Positions 36,137 through 43,354 of a stretch of 64,000 nucleotides of DNA are shown here, one piece after another. Within the stretch, counting starts at the first letter, position 1; each line of letters opens with the position of its first letter. A program made the position numbers and the translations under genes. Origin of the DNA: Thiomonas sp. FB-Cd (GTDB lineage: Bacteria; Pseudomonadota; Gammaproteobacteria; Burkholderiales; Burkholderiaceae_C); NCBI RefSeq assembly GCF_000733775.1, contig NZ_JPOE01000002.1:930001-994000 (forward strand), given 5' to 3'. A model generated the notes under the pieces. The model searched no databases. It saw only the letters and a program-made list of their open reading frames with translations, and was not told the origin of the DNA.

Positions 36137-36846
36137 CCCATCGCGACATGCTCACGCCCACTCCATTGCTTGCGCTGTGGCCGACGCCCCTGGGCTTGCA
36201 CCGTTTTGCGCAGGCCGACTCCGTCAACAGCCTGCTGGCGCGGGTGTTCCAGGCCATGCGCGCGACCGATCCGAATGCGCCGCACGACAGGCGAGCGTTC
36301 TACGCCAGTGGCGACGACCTGCTTGAGCGCATCCGCCTGCCCGAGTGGGACGCGCTCGTTGGCTTCATCGTCGACAGCATGCGCCAGACCGTCGTGCTGG
36401 CCAACCAGGGCGCCTGGCCCGTGGCCACGCCCGGCCTGCAGATCGCCCTGCGCGGGATGTGGTTCCAGATCGCCAGCCAGGGCAGCCACCACGACGTGCA
36501 TACCCATGGCAACTGCTCGTGGTCGGGCGTGTATTGCCTGCAGGTAGACCCCGAGGCGCAACGCGCAGCGCATCCGGTTCTGGGCGCAGGCAACGGCGTC
36601 ACGCGCTTTTACGGCCCCCACTTCAACCATTTGGGCGGCGCCCACATGGATTTCGGCAACGCCTACCTGCTCTCACCCCATCTCGATGTGCCGCCCTTGC
36701 CAGGGCAGCTGGTTGTGTTCCCGTCCTGGCTTGCACACCAGGCCATGCCCTATGCGGGCGAAGCCGAGCGCATCATTGTGTCCTTCAACGCCAGCGTGCA
36801 CGCGAGTTCGGGCTCCGATCAGCTGCACGCCTATGCCGATGCGTGA
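36133..36846 (+). CDS. putative iron/2-oxoglutarate oxygenase-like protein (TIGR02466 type)
   Basis: A 237-residue cupin-fold protein. The family pattern is seen: iron-ligand region HHDVHTHGNCSWSGVYCLQ, YGPHFNHLGGAHMDFG, and a distal histidine and arginine in FPSWLAHQAMPYAGEAERIIVSFNA. Such proteins resemble 2OG-Fe(II) oxygenases, often of unknown substrate. It begins with a GTG overlapping the mocA stop (GTGA, 36133-36136); an ATG at 36148 is an alternative. Its place inside a cox operon is unusual, and a role in CODH maturation or in protection is only a guess. Confidence 0.72.
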   Translation: MTHRDMLTPTPLLALWPTPLGLHRFAQADSVNSLLARVFQAMRATDPNAPHDRRAFYASGDDLLERIRLPEWDALVGFIVDSMRQTVVLANQGAWPVATPGLQIALRGMWFQIASQGSHHDVHTHGNCSWSGVYCLQVDPEAQRAAHPVLGAGNGVTRFYGPHFNHLGGAHMDFGNAYLLSPHLDVPPLPGQLVVFPSWLAHQAMPYAGEAERIIVSFNASVHASSGSDQLHAYADA

Positions 36847-37035
36847 GCCCATGCCTGTGCCAGCCGTACGCCGGCCGTGCAGCGCCGTTGCCATCGCTCG
36901 GCCGGTGCCGGGCCTGGGGCGCAGTGCCTCGTCTGTGCGGCTGTCCTCGGCAAGCACTTGCACCGGGTTTTTCGGTTGGCGGCGATGCGCCGGAAGAGTC
37001 CCCGCACGCCCCGCTCTCACGTTCTGGAGTGGATC

Positions 37036-38037
37036 ATGAATAGCGTCGACATCGAAGTCATGCGCACCGCGCTGCAATGGTTGGACAAGGGACACCGGGT
37101 CACGCTCGGCACCGTGGTGCGCACCTGGGGTTCGGCGCCGCGTCCACCGGGCTCGCTCATGATCATCCGTGACGACGGGCAGGTAGCCGGTTCCGTGTCG
37201 GGCGGCTGCATCGAGGATGACCTCATCGAGCGTGTGGCCCGCGGGGAGCTGGCCTTGCGCAAGCCGGAGGTCACCACCTACGGACAAACCGCCGAGGAGG
37301 TGCGCCGCTTCGGCCTGCCTTGTGGCGGCACGGTGCAGATCGTGCTGGAGCCGCTGGCGCCGCACTCGCAGCTGCGCGAGCTGCTGGTGGACATTGAGCG
37401 CCGCCATCGCGTGCAGCGGCGCATGGACCTGAAAACGGGCCTCGTCCGCCTGGAGCCGGCACTTGACGGCGACCGCGTGACGTTCGATGGCACCCATCTC
37501 GTGACCGTGCACGGCCCGCGCCTGCGCCTGCTCATCATCGGTGGCGGACAGCTCTCGCGTTACCTGGCATCGATGGCGGTGATGATCGACTATCAGGTCA
37601 CGGTGTGCGAGCCGCGCACCGAATATCACGAAGGCTGGAGCGAACTGCCCGGCGTCACCCTGTCCACATTGATGCCCGACGACCTGGTGCTGGCCATGAA
37701 CCTGGACCACAACAGTGCGGTGGTGGCGGTGACACATGACCCCAAGCTCGACGACCTGGCGCTCATGGAGGCGCTGCGCACGCCCGCGTTCTATGTGGGC
37801 GCGTTGGGATCCATGCACAACAACGCCAAGCGCCGTGAGCGGTTGCTGCAGTTTGACGTCAGCGCCGAGGAGGCCGCTCGCCTGCGCGGGCCGGTTGGAT
37901 TGCGCCTGGGTGCGCTGACGCCGCCGGAGATCGCCATGAGCATTGTGGCCGAAATGACCGCGATGCGCCGCGGCGTCGACTTGAGCCAGCCGTTGGTTCG
38001 GTGGGAGGCGTCAACCACCGTCTGCGCCCTCGCCTGA
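37036..38037 (+). CDS. coxI: XdhC/CoxI family protein
   Basis: A 333-residue protein. The N-terminal XdhC_CoxI domain holds TVVRTWGSAPRPPGSLMII and SGSVSGGCIEDDLIERV, and CGGTVQIVLEP carries a family cysteine. The C-terminal Rossmann-like domain has LLIIGGGQLSRYLASM and FYVGALGSMHNNAKRRERL. XdhC binds Mo cofactor and passes it, after sulfuration, to the apoenzyme; here the target is CoxL. The start at 37036 has GGAG upstream. It is intact, unlike coxF, and could cover part of its role. It ends the cox cluster, 190 bp after the oxygenase-like gene. Confidence 0.92.
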   Translation: MNSVDIEVMRTALQWLDKGHRVTLGTVVRTWGSAPRPPGSLMIIRDDGQVAGSVSGGCIEDDLIERVARGELALRKPEVTTYGQTAEEVRRFGLPCGGTVQIVLEPLAPHSQLRELLVDIERRHRVQRRMDLKTGLVRLEPALDGDRVTFDGTHLVTVHGPRLRLLIIGGGQLSRYLASMAVMIDYQVTVCEPRTEYHEGWSELPGVTLSTLMPDDLVLAMNLDHNSAVVAVTHDPKLDDLALMEALRTPAFYVGALGSMHNNAKRRERLLQFDVSAEEAARLRGPVGLRLGALTPPEIAMSIVAEMTAMRRGVDLSQPLVRWEASTTVCALA

Positions 38038-38443
38038 GCCGCTGCGCGCGGCGGTGCGCTTGGCGTTGCGACCGTTCCCGCGCGCGCGTTTGCCTGGACG
38101 CCGCGGTTGCTCCTTGTGGAGATTGTGGAGATTGGGCCCGGCCGTTGTGGAGATTGTGGAGATCCAGCCGAGGCTCGAAAAGCAATGCTATTCGCAGACC
38201 GGGGTGGAACTGCGGAACGTCAACAACCCATCGCTGAGCGTCGCCATGACCCTCGGGGATGGCGCGATCGTCGCATCATCGGCGCGTTTGATGGCGACAC
38301 CGATGAGAAGTTGGACTGGCGAATCGCGGGGAAATTTGCCTGGTGACTCGGAGTCCTGCGTTTCGAAGTCACTTCAAGACGGCACGCCCGTGCGTGATCG
38401 TGGCTCCAGGGCGCCGTGTGCCGCGCCATCTGGCAAAAGACGC
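38038..38443. other. intergenic region after the cox cluster, with short tandem repeats
   Basis: No gene is supported here. It contains the TTGTGGAGAT repeats at 38114-38163. Several short open frames cross it on both strands without family similarity. Confidence 0.5.
38114..38163. repeat. four TTGTGGAGA units in two pairs
   Basis: TTGTGGAGAT-TGTGGAGATT at 38114-38132, then GGGCCCGGCCG, then the same pair again at 38145-38163. Units within a pair are spaced 9 bp. They lie about 80-125 bp after the end of coxI. Confidence 0.7.
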
Positions 38444-39349
38444 TCATCTTTGACGGCGCAGAGATCTGGGATGGGTTCGACGGGGACGTGCGCCTTTGAG
38501 CGTTTTAGAGGGAAGTTCGCCAAACTGTGTGTAGTAATCGTGCGCGAACCGCGCCAAGTGGAAGCAGCCCCAGCGCATGGCGGTCGATGTCACGGAAACG
38601 TCTTCGGCGTTTGGCGCTTGCAAGGCGCGCCGCACTTCGTTGAATCGCAGAGTACGAAGATACAAGCGCGGCGGAATTCCAAAGGCTTGCAAGAAGCAGC
38701 GCTGCAAAGTGGAGCGACTGACCCCCAACGCGCTGCACAGGTCGATCACGGTCAACGGTATGGCCGTGTTCCTCATCATGGCGCGCGCACGCTGTGCGAG
38801 GCAATAGGCATCGATGCGTAGCATTTGCTCGGGGCGACGCGCTGGTGCAAACAGAAGGCCAACCAAGCGAGCCATCATCAATGACGCAAGCAGGTCATGG
38901 TCGAGTGCGACCGATGACGACAATGCGCTCAAATGTTGGAGACAGAGCAGCGTATTGGCCACCGCGTTCAAATCGCCCGGTGCGACGCCGACAAAAAGCA
39001 GCGGTTGACGCCAACGCCCCGGGACAAGGTGGCCCAGCGTATCGGCTTCTCGCAGGAACGCGGATTGACTCAATCGGCAGGAAAAAATCTCGCTGGCAGG
39101 CAAGAGGATTTCATGGTCTTTGCGACCTGGCACATACGCGATGGCGCCCCTGGACAGCAAGTCCGGCCCGCCCCCACCCTCCGGAAGGGAAACCTCGCAG
39201 ATCGCGCTCAGCGTGCAGCACTCGACCGGGACGTGCTGCCGCCTGAGCACGAGGCGACTCTGCCGTTCGACTCTCACGAATCCGCTCGGCAGTTCGAGTT
39301 GTTGGTATTGCCCAGTAAAGGCGCCGGATTCGATCTGGGTGGATTGCAT
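38444..39349 (-). CDS. AraC family transcriptional regulator
   Basis: About 301 residues. The C-terminal DNA-binding domain at about 200-300 has HTH helices VIDLCSALGVSRSTLQRCFLQAFGIPPRLYLRTLRFNEVRRAL and AMRWGCFHLARFAHDYYTQFGELPS. The N-terminal half is of the AraC-binding-like type without a cupin HxH motif. The overall layout resembles EutR/FeaR-like regulators. Either the ATG at 39349 or the one at 39361 could serve as start. No partner gene is obvious; it lies tail-to-tail with the cox cluster. Confidence 0.87.
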   Translation of the reverse strand: MQSTQIESGAFTGQYQQLELPSGFVRVERQSRLVLRRQHVPVECCTLSAICEVSLPEGGGGPDLLSRGAIAYVPGRKDHEILLPASEIFSCRLSQSAFLREADTLGHLVPGRWRQPLLFVGVAPGDLNAVANTLLCLQHLSALSSSVALDHDLLASLMMARLVGLLFAPARRPEQMLRIDAYCLAQRARAMMRNTAIPLTVIDLCSALGVSRSTLQRCFLQAFGIPPRLYLRTLRFNEVRRALQAPNAEDVSVTSTAMRWGCFHLARFAHDYYTQFGELPSKTLKGARPRRTHPRSLRRQR

Positions 39350-39633
39350 CGACGGCGCCATTTGTACTGCATGGATCCAGCCAGCTCCACGTCAGTCGTG
39401 GAGCGATCCAAACCAGAGCAGGCGGGCTCGCGGTGAACAGCGCGATGAGGGATCCAGGCAGTTGATCCCCCCTGAATGCGTGGGCGGCGCATCGAGCGAA
39501 AAACGCCGCGATGACTGATATCGGATAGAGCTCACCTTGCCATCTGCTTAATCTTCGTGTCGTCAAGTTATCACTTGACTGTTGAAATGGCAAGTTCCAC
39601 TCCATTCCGCGTCTCATATGAAAGGGGTTCATT
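39350..39633. other. intergenic stretch upstream of the AraC gene
   Basis: It contains no supported gene. Base composition drops near 39550-39630 (TATCACTTGACTGTTG...), which may mark promoters for the AraC gene and the small lipoprotein. Confidence 0.4.
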
Positions 39634-39714
39634 ATGTCTCGACTGCTACTTATCGTCGTCATCATCGGCATGCCATTGTTGTTGGCGGGTTGTGGCACGG
39701 CACTGCTTCTCTGA
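39634..39714 (+). CDS. very small lipoprotein (26 residues), candidate
   Basis: The frame ATG 39634 to TGA 39712 encodes MSRLLLIVVIIGMPLLLAGC followed by GTALLL. It is a complete lipoprotein signal peptide with the lipobox LLAGC. AAAGGGG lies 7-8 bases before the start. After processing only seven residues would remain. Entericidin-type and other tiny lipoproteins look similar, though they are usually longer. It may also be the truncated start of a larger gene cut by the TnpB-type end at 39767: another frame continues CGDPYSIYLDKHED just after it. Confidence 0.5.
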   Translation: MSRLLLIVVIIGMPLLLAGCGTALLL

Positions 39715-39766
39715 AACAGTGGCTTGCGGCGACCCTTACAGCATTTATTTGGACAAGCACGAGGAT

Positions 39767-39806
39767 GTGAATGCTCCCACGACTAAGCGCCTTGTGGCGC
39801 TGTAGT
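39767..39806 (-). repeat. solo TnpB-type right end (omega-RNA-like hairpin) without tnpB
   Basis: On the minus strand the sequence GACTACAGCGCC-ACAA-GGCGCTTAGTC then GTGGGAGCATTCAC matches the right end of the TnpB element at 1253-2690 (CACTACAGCGCC-GTCA-GGCGCTTAGTG then GCGGGAGAGTTCAT). The outermost stem pair is C-G in one and G-C in the other, a compensatory change. No tnpB lies beside it. It is 22 bp behind the stop of the GGDEF gene and could also end that transcript, though no T run follows. Confidence 0.65.
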
Positions 39807-39828
39807 CGGGGATGTGCGGTGTCCATGC

Positions 39829-41109
39829 TCAAGCCGAGACCCGATTGCGCCCCAGGTGCTTGGCGTGATACAGCGCGCGGTCGGCGCGCTCCAGCAGGTC
39901 GCTGGCGCGCCGGTCTTCAGCCAGCGCCTGCGCATACCCGATGCTCACCGTGAGGTGCGTCACCTGCCCCTCGCCCAGATCCACCGGCGCCTCCTCCACC
40001 CCCTGGCGGATGCGCTCGGCCGCGCGGTATGCCTCGTCCGCGTCAGCCCCCTCCAGAATCAGCAGGAACTCCTCCCCGCCCAGCCGCCCCAGCCGGTCCA
40101 CGCTGCGCCGCCTGCCCTCCACCGCATCCACCACCTGGCGCAGCACCCGGTCCCCCACCGCATGCCCATGCCCGTCGTTGATGCGCTTGAAATGGTCCAG
40201 ATCCAGAATCAGCACCGACAGCGGCGACTGCGCGCGCCGGTCCCGCCGCCGCTGCAGCGCCTGCTCCAGCTGCTCCAGTATCTCGCGCCGGTTCGCCAGC
40301 CCCGTCAGATCGTCGTGCGTGGCCATGCGCTCGAGCTCGCGCTCCATCGCCTTGCGCTGCGTGATGTCGCGCCAGATCCCCTCCACCCCAGCGTACTGCC
40401 CCTGCTCGTCGCGCAGCGCCTGCGTGCTGATCGATATGTCGATGATCACCCCGTCCTTGCGCCGCATGCGCCCCGGAAAATCGTGCACGAACCCCTGCTC
40501 GCGAATCGCCGCAATCAGCGCATCGCGCTCGCGCATGTCCGGGTAAAACGCCGCCGCCGGCAAGCCGATGATCTCCTGCGCCTCGTACCCCAGCACGTTC
40601 TTCACCGCCGGGCACACATAGCGCGTGATCCCCTGCGCATCCGTGCGGTAAAACACATCCTGCATCGTGTGCATGATGCGCTGGAAATTCTCGTCCGTCT
40701 CCCGCAGCCGCTGCTCCATCGCCGCGCGCTCGCTCATGTCCAGGAACGCCGCCAGCACCCCGCCCTGCCCCTCGTGCTCCACGTGGTTGCTCGTCATCGC
40801 CACCACCCGCTGGCGCCCGCTGCACGTCAACGCCCGAAACTCCGTGGGCGGGTTCGACACCGCCTCGCGCTCGGCGCGCCGGATGCGCGCCAGCACCCGG
40901 TGCAGATCCAGCGGATGGATGAAATCCACCACCGCGCGCCCCACAAACGCCTCGCCCTGCCCCGCCTCCATCAGCTCCAGCGCCGCCGCATTCGCATACC
41001 GGAAGCGGTCGCCCACGATCACCACCACGCTCGCCGGCAACCGCTCCAGCCACGCCAGCTGCGCTTGCACCCCGTGCGGGTGCCCCATGAAGATTGGCGC
41101 CTGCGTCAT
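39829..41109 (-). CDS. PAS-PAS-GGDEF diguanylate cyclase
   Basis: A 426-residue soluble protein. Two PAS domains are visible: about 20-125 (VVVIVGDRFRYANAAALELM) and about 135-250 (FQRIMHTMQDVFYRTDAQGI, with the PAC motif IWRDITQRKAMERELER). The GGDEF domain covers 255-426 with ATHDDLTGLANRREI, LDLDHFKRINDGHGHAVGD, and the active site RLGGEEFLLILE. An RxxD inhibitory site (RSVD) stands five residues before GGEEF, so product inhibition is expected. It makes c-di-GMP from GTP on a PAS-sensed signal. Its ATG overlaps the stop of the upstream 128-residue gene (ATGA), so the two are coupled. Confidence 0.93.
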   Translation of the reverse strand: MTQAPIFMGHPHGVQAQLAWLERLPASVVVIVGDRFRYANAAALELMEAGQGEAFVGRAVVDFIHPLDLHRVLARIRRAEREAVSNPPTEFRALTCSGRQRVVAMTSNHVEHEGQGGVLAAFLDMSERAAMEQRLRETDENFQRIMHTMQDVFYRTDAQGITRYVCPAVKNVLGYEAQEIIGLPAAAFYPDMRERDALIAAIREQGFVHDFPGRMRRKDGVIIDISISTQALRDEQGQYAGVEGIWRDITQRKAMERELERMATHDDLTGLANRREILEQLEQALQRRRDRRAQSPLSVLILDLDHFKRINDGHGHAVGDRVLRQVVDAVEGRRRSVDRLGRLGGEEFLLILEGADADEAYRAAERIRQGVEEAPVDLGEGQVTHLTVSIGYAQALAEDRRASDLLERADRALYHAKHLGRNRVSA

Positions 41110-41492
41110 GATCGCCCGCGGCCGCCCTCAGCCTTGCGCCCCACGCGCCGCAGCACCCCCACGTAATGCCCCAGCCGCTGCTCCCCGGCGCGCCGCCCCG
41201 GCATGCAGCTCTCCAGCTCGAACCACGTCCCCACCGCATCCATCTCTCCCATCGCGTCCCGATGCCCCGCCGCCGCCGTCCACCCCGTCACCCGGTACGC
41301 ATGCTCCGCCGCCAGCGCCTGCGCCACCAGCACCACGATCCGCTCGCCGTCGCGCACCCCCACCAGCATCGCCGCATGCCCCTGCGGGTGCGCCGCCGAT
41401 TGCAGCACCACCGGCTCCGCATCCGACGCCAGCCAGCGCCCGCGCCTCCACGCCTGCCCCGATGCCACCTCCTGCATCCGCTCCTCGTCCAT
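41106..41492 (-). CDS. hypothetical protein coupled to the diguanylate cyclase
   Basis: A 128-residue soluble protein starting MDEERMQEVASGQAWRRG. I do not recognise the family. It has a predicted beta-rich core (AAMLVGVRDGERIVVLVAQ, HAYRVTGWTAAAGH, GTWFELESCMPGRRAG) and one cysteine. Its stop overlaps the cyclase start, suggesting that it is a sensor, ligand-binding or inhibitor partner of the cyclase. Extending the frame upstream to 41681 brings in sequence with no support. Confidence 0.65.
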   Translation of the reverse strand: MDEERMQEVASGQAWRRGRWLASDAEPVVLQSAAHPQGHAAMLVGVRDGERIVVLVAQALAAEHAYRVTGWTAAAGHRDAMGEMDAVGTWFELESCMPGRRAGEQRLGHYVGVLRRVGRKAEGGRGRS

Positions 41493-41807
41493 GATCGCCT
41501 CCCTCACCCAGTCCCGTTTGGATGCCTCGAAGTTTAGGAACGCCCCACCGCCCACGCGGTGAATAAATGCACACATTCGCCCCTTTTCTGCCCCCAGGCG
41601 CCCTTGCCGCCCCCTATGCACCCGCGTCAGGCGACGATCCGGACACGGGTAGTGCCAAAGTGCAGGGCGGCAAGATGCCAAGCAGGCGTGCGTTGCGCAC
41701 GCATTGCGGCGGCGGGAACCTCGTCCCCGTGCCGGGGCGGGCTCGGGGGTGTGCGCCCGGCTGGGCCAGAGCCGCCGTGCGGCCCCAAGGAGGGCCGGCG
41801 ACGGGGC
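41493..41807. other. intergenic stretch, GC-rich, no recognised feature
   Basis: No gene was found in these 315 bp. Inverted GC-rich segments near 41760-41810 could act as a terminator for the CBS gene, but no T run follows. Confidence 0.4.
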
Positions 41808-42248
41808 TCAGCCCAGCGCGTCGTTGACCTGGTCGTGAAACTCCGCCAGGTTGATCGCAGCGCCGATCTCGCGTGGCAGCGCGTCCCGCACCGAGAACAC
41901 CCCAAGGATCTTCGACGTGGGCGCCACGACCGGTAGATGCCGGAAGCCGCGCTCGATCATGATCAGCACGGCTTCGGAGACTTTCGTGTCGGGCCCGACG
42001 CACTGCGGATCATGCGTCATGACCTCCGACAGCTTGGTCGTTTGCGGATTGAGGGCCTTGGCCAGCACGCGCGTCATCAAATCGCGCTCGGTCACGATGC
42101 CCACCATGCGCCCCGAGGGGTCAATGACCAGGACGCTGCCGCAATTGGCCTTGGTCATGACACAGGCCGCATCCCACACGCTGGCCTGCGGGGCCAGGCT
42201 AATGACGTGGCGGTGCGACATCGATTGGAAAACCGTGCGTTCAGTCAT
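41808..42248 (-). CDS. CBS domain pair protein
   Basis: A 146-residue protein of two CBS domains: about 8-62 (MSHRHVISLAPQASVWDAACVM ... GIVTERDLMTRV) and about 75-130 (VMTHDPQCVGPDTKVSEAVLIM, FRHLPVVAPTSKILGVFSVRD). Such stand-alone CBS pairs sense adenosyl nucleotides or NAD(H). GGGAGG lies 7 nt before the ATG at 42248. It follows korB by 50 bp and is likely part of the same transcript, perhaps reporting energy state to the oxidoreductase. Confidence 0.9.
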   Translation of the reverse strand: MTERTVFQSMSHRHVISLAPQASVWDAACVMTKANCGSVLVIDPSGRMVGIVTERDLMTRVLAKALNPQTTKLSEVMTHDPQCVGPDTKVSEAVLIMIERGFRHLPVVAPTSKILGVFSVRDALPREIGAAINLAEFHDQVNDALG

Positions 42249-42298
42249 GATCAACCTCCCGACCCTACTGCGGCAACCCGAACCCTGGCAAGACGCCT

Positions 42299-43354
42299 TC
42301 AGCGCAGCGATGCATTGATCTTCTCAAGCGCCTGCGCGCCGGGGCAAAGCTCGCTCGCCTGCAGTGTATTGAGCGGCGTGTCGCTCGTATTGAGCGACAC
42401 GTGCAGATCCACCGCAACCGGATCCAGATACAGCAAGCCTGTGACGATTTCTCCGCGCGCCTGGCGCTCGTGCATGTAGCTCAGCGCTGCGTAACGATCG
42501 GTTGGATCATAGTCCGCGTGCAGCTTGCTCAAGCGCAACGTGGAGCCGTCGTGCTGCAGCACGTCGATCGTCGAGCCGGCAGCATAGTCCACCGTGATCT
42601 CGCTGTGCGCCGGCAGAAAGTCGATGCGGCTCACGGCCTCGTCGTGCCAGCGCACGTAGTCGTAGCTCTTGGTGCTGCCGCTATGGTTGTTGAAGGTCAC
42701 GCACGGGCTGATGACGTCGATGAATGCTGCGCCGCCATGTTCCAGTGCGCCCTTGATGAGGGGCACAAGCTGCTCCTTGTCACCTGAAAAACTGCGCGCG
42801 ACGTACGTGGCGCCCAGTTGCAGGGCCAGACCGACCAGATCCACCGGATTGTCCCGGTTGACCGCCCCCTTCTTGCTCTTGGAGCCGCGATCGGCCGTGG
42901 CAGAGAACTGTCCCTTGGTCAGTCCGTAAACACCGTTGTTCTCGACGATGTAAGCCATGCGCACGCCACGGCGCATGGCGTTGGCAAACTGCCCCAGACC
43001 GATGGAGGCCGAATCGCCATCGCCGGAGACCCCGAGGTACAGCAGATCCCGGTTGGCCAGGTTGGCGCCCGTGAGCACCGAGGGCATGCGCCCGTGCACG
43101 GTGTTGAAGCCGTGCGAGGCGCCGAGAAAATAGTCCGGTGTCTTTGAGCTGCATCCAATACCGGAGAGCTTGGCGACCCGATGGGGCTCGATATTGAGCT
43201 CCCAGCAGGCCTGCACGATGGCTGCCGAGATCGAGTCATGGCCGCAACCGGCGCACAGGGTGGACACGCGGCCCTCGTAGTCGCGGCGCGTGTACCCGAC
43301 CGCATTGGTGGTGAGGGTTGGGTGATGCAGTTTCGGCTTCGCAAGGTACGTCAT
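42299..43354 (-). CDS. korB: 2-oxoacid:ferredoxin oxidoreductase beta subunit
   Basis: A 351-residue TPP-binding subunit. Motifs are STLCAGCGHDSIS (cluster cysteines), IGCSSKTPDYFLG, and the TPP/Mg site GVSGDGDSASIGLGQFANAM with IVENNGVYGLTKGQ. The sequence is closest in style to 2-oxoglutarate-type KorB. It overlaps korA (ATGA at 43351-43354). The reaction is oxidative decarboxylation of a 2-oxoacid to acyl-CoA, or its reverse. The acid is not determined by sequence alone. Confidence 0.92.
   Translation of the reverse strand: MTYLAKPKLHHPTLTTNAVGYTRRDYEGRVSTLCAGCGHDSISAAIVQACWELNIEPHRVAKLSGIGCSSKTPDYFLGASHGFNTVHGRMPSVLTGANLANRDLLYLGVSGDGDSASIGLGQFANAMRRGVRMAYIVENNGVYGLTKGQFSATADRGSKSKKGAVNRDNPVDLVGLALQLGATYVARSFSGDKEQLVPLIKGALEHGGAAFIDVISPCVTFNNHSGSTKSYDYVRWHDEAVSRIDFLPAHSEITVDYAAGSTIDVLQHDGSTLRLSKLHADYDPTDRYAALSYMHERQARGEIVTGLLYLDPVAVDLHVSLNTSDTPLNTLQASELCPGAQALEKINASLR

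Noticed and set aside
38107..38346. small frame reading through the TTGTGGAGAT repeats (VEIVEIG...CGDCGD)
   Set aside because: The protein repeats only reflect the DNA repeat; no ribosome site.
39814..41166. 450-codon open frame antisense to the PAS-GGDEF gene
   Set aside because: Made of Arg/His/Pro-rich filler; the PAS and GGDEF motifs lie on the other strand.
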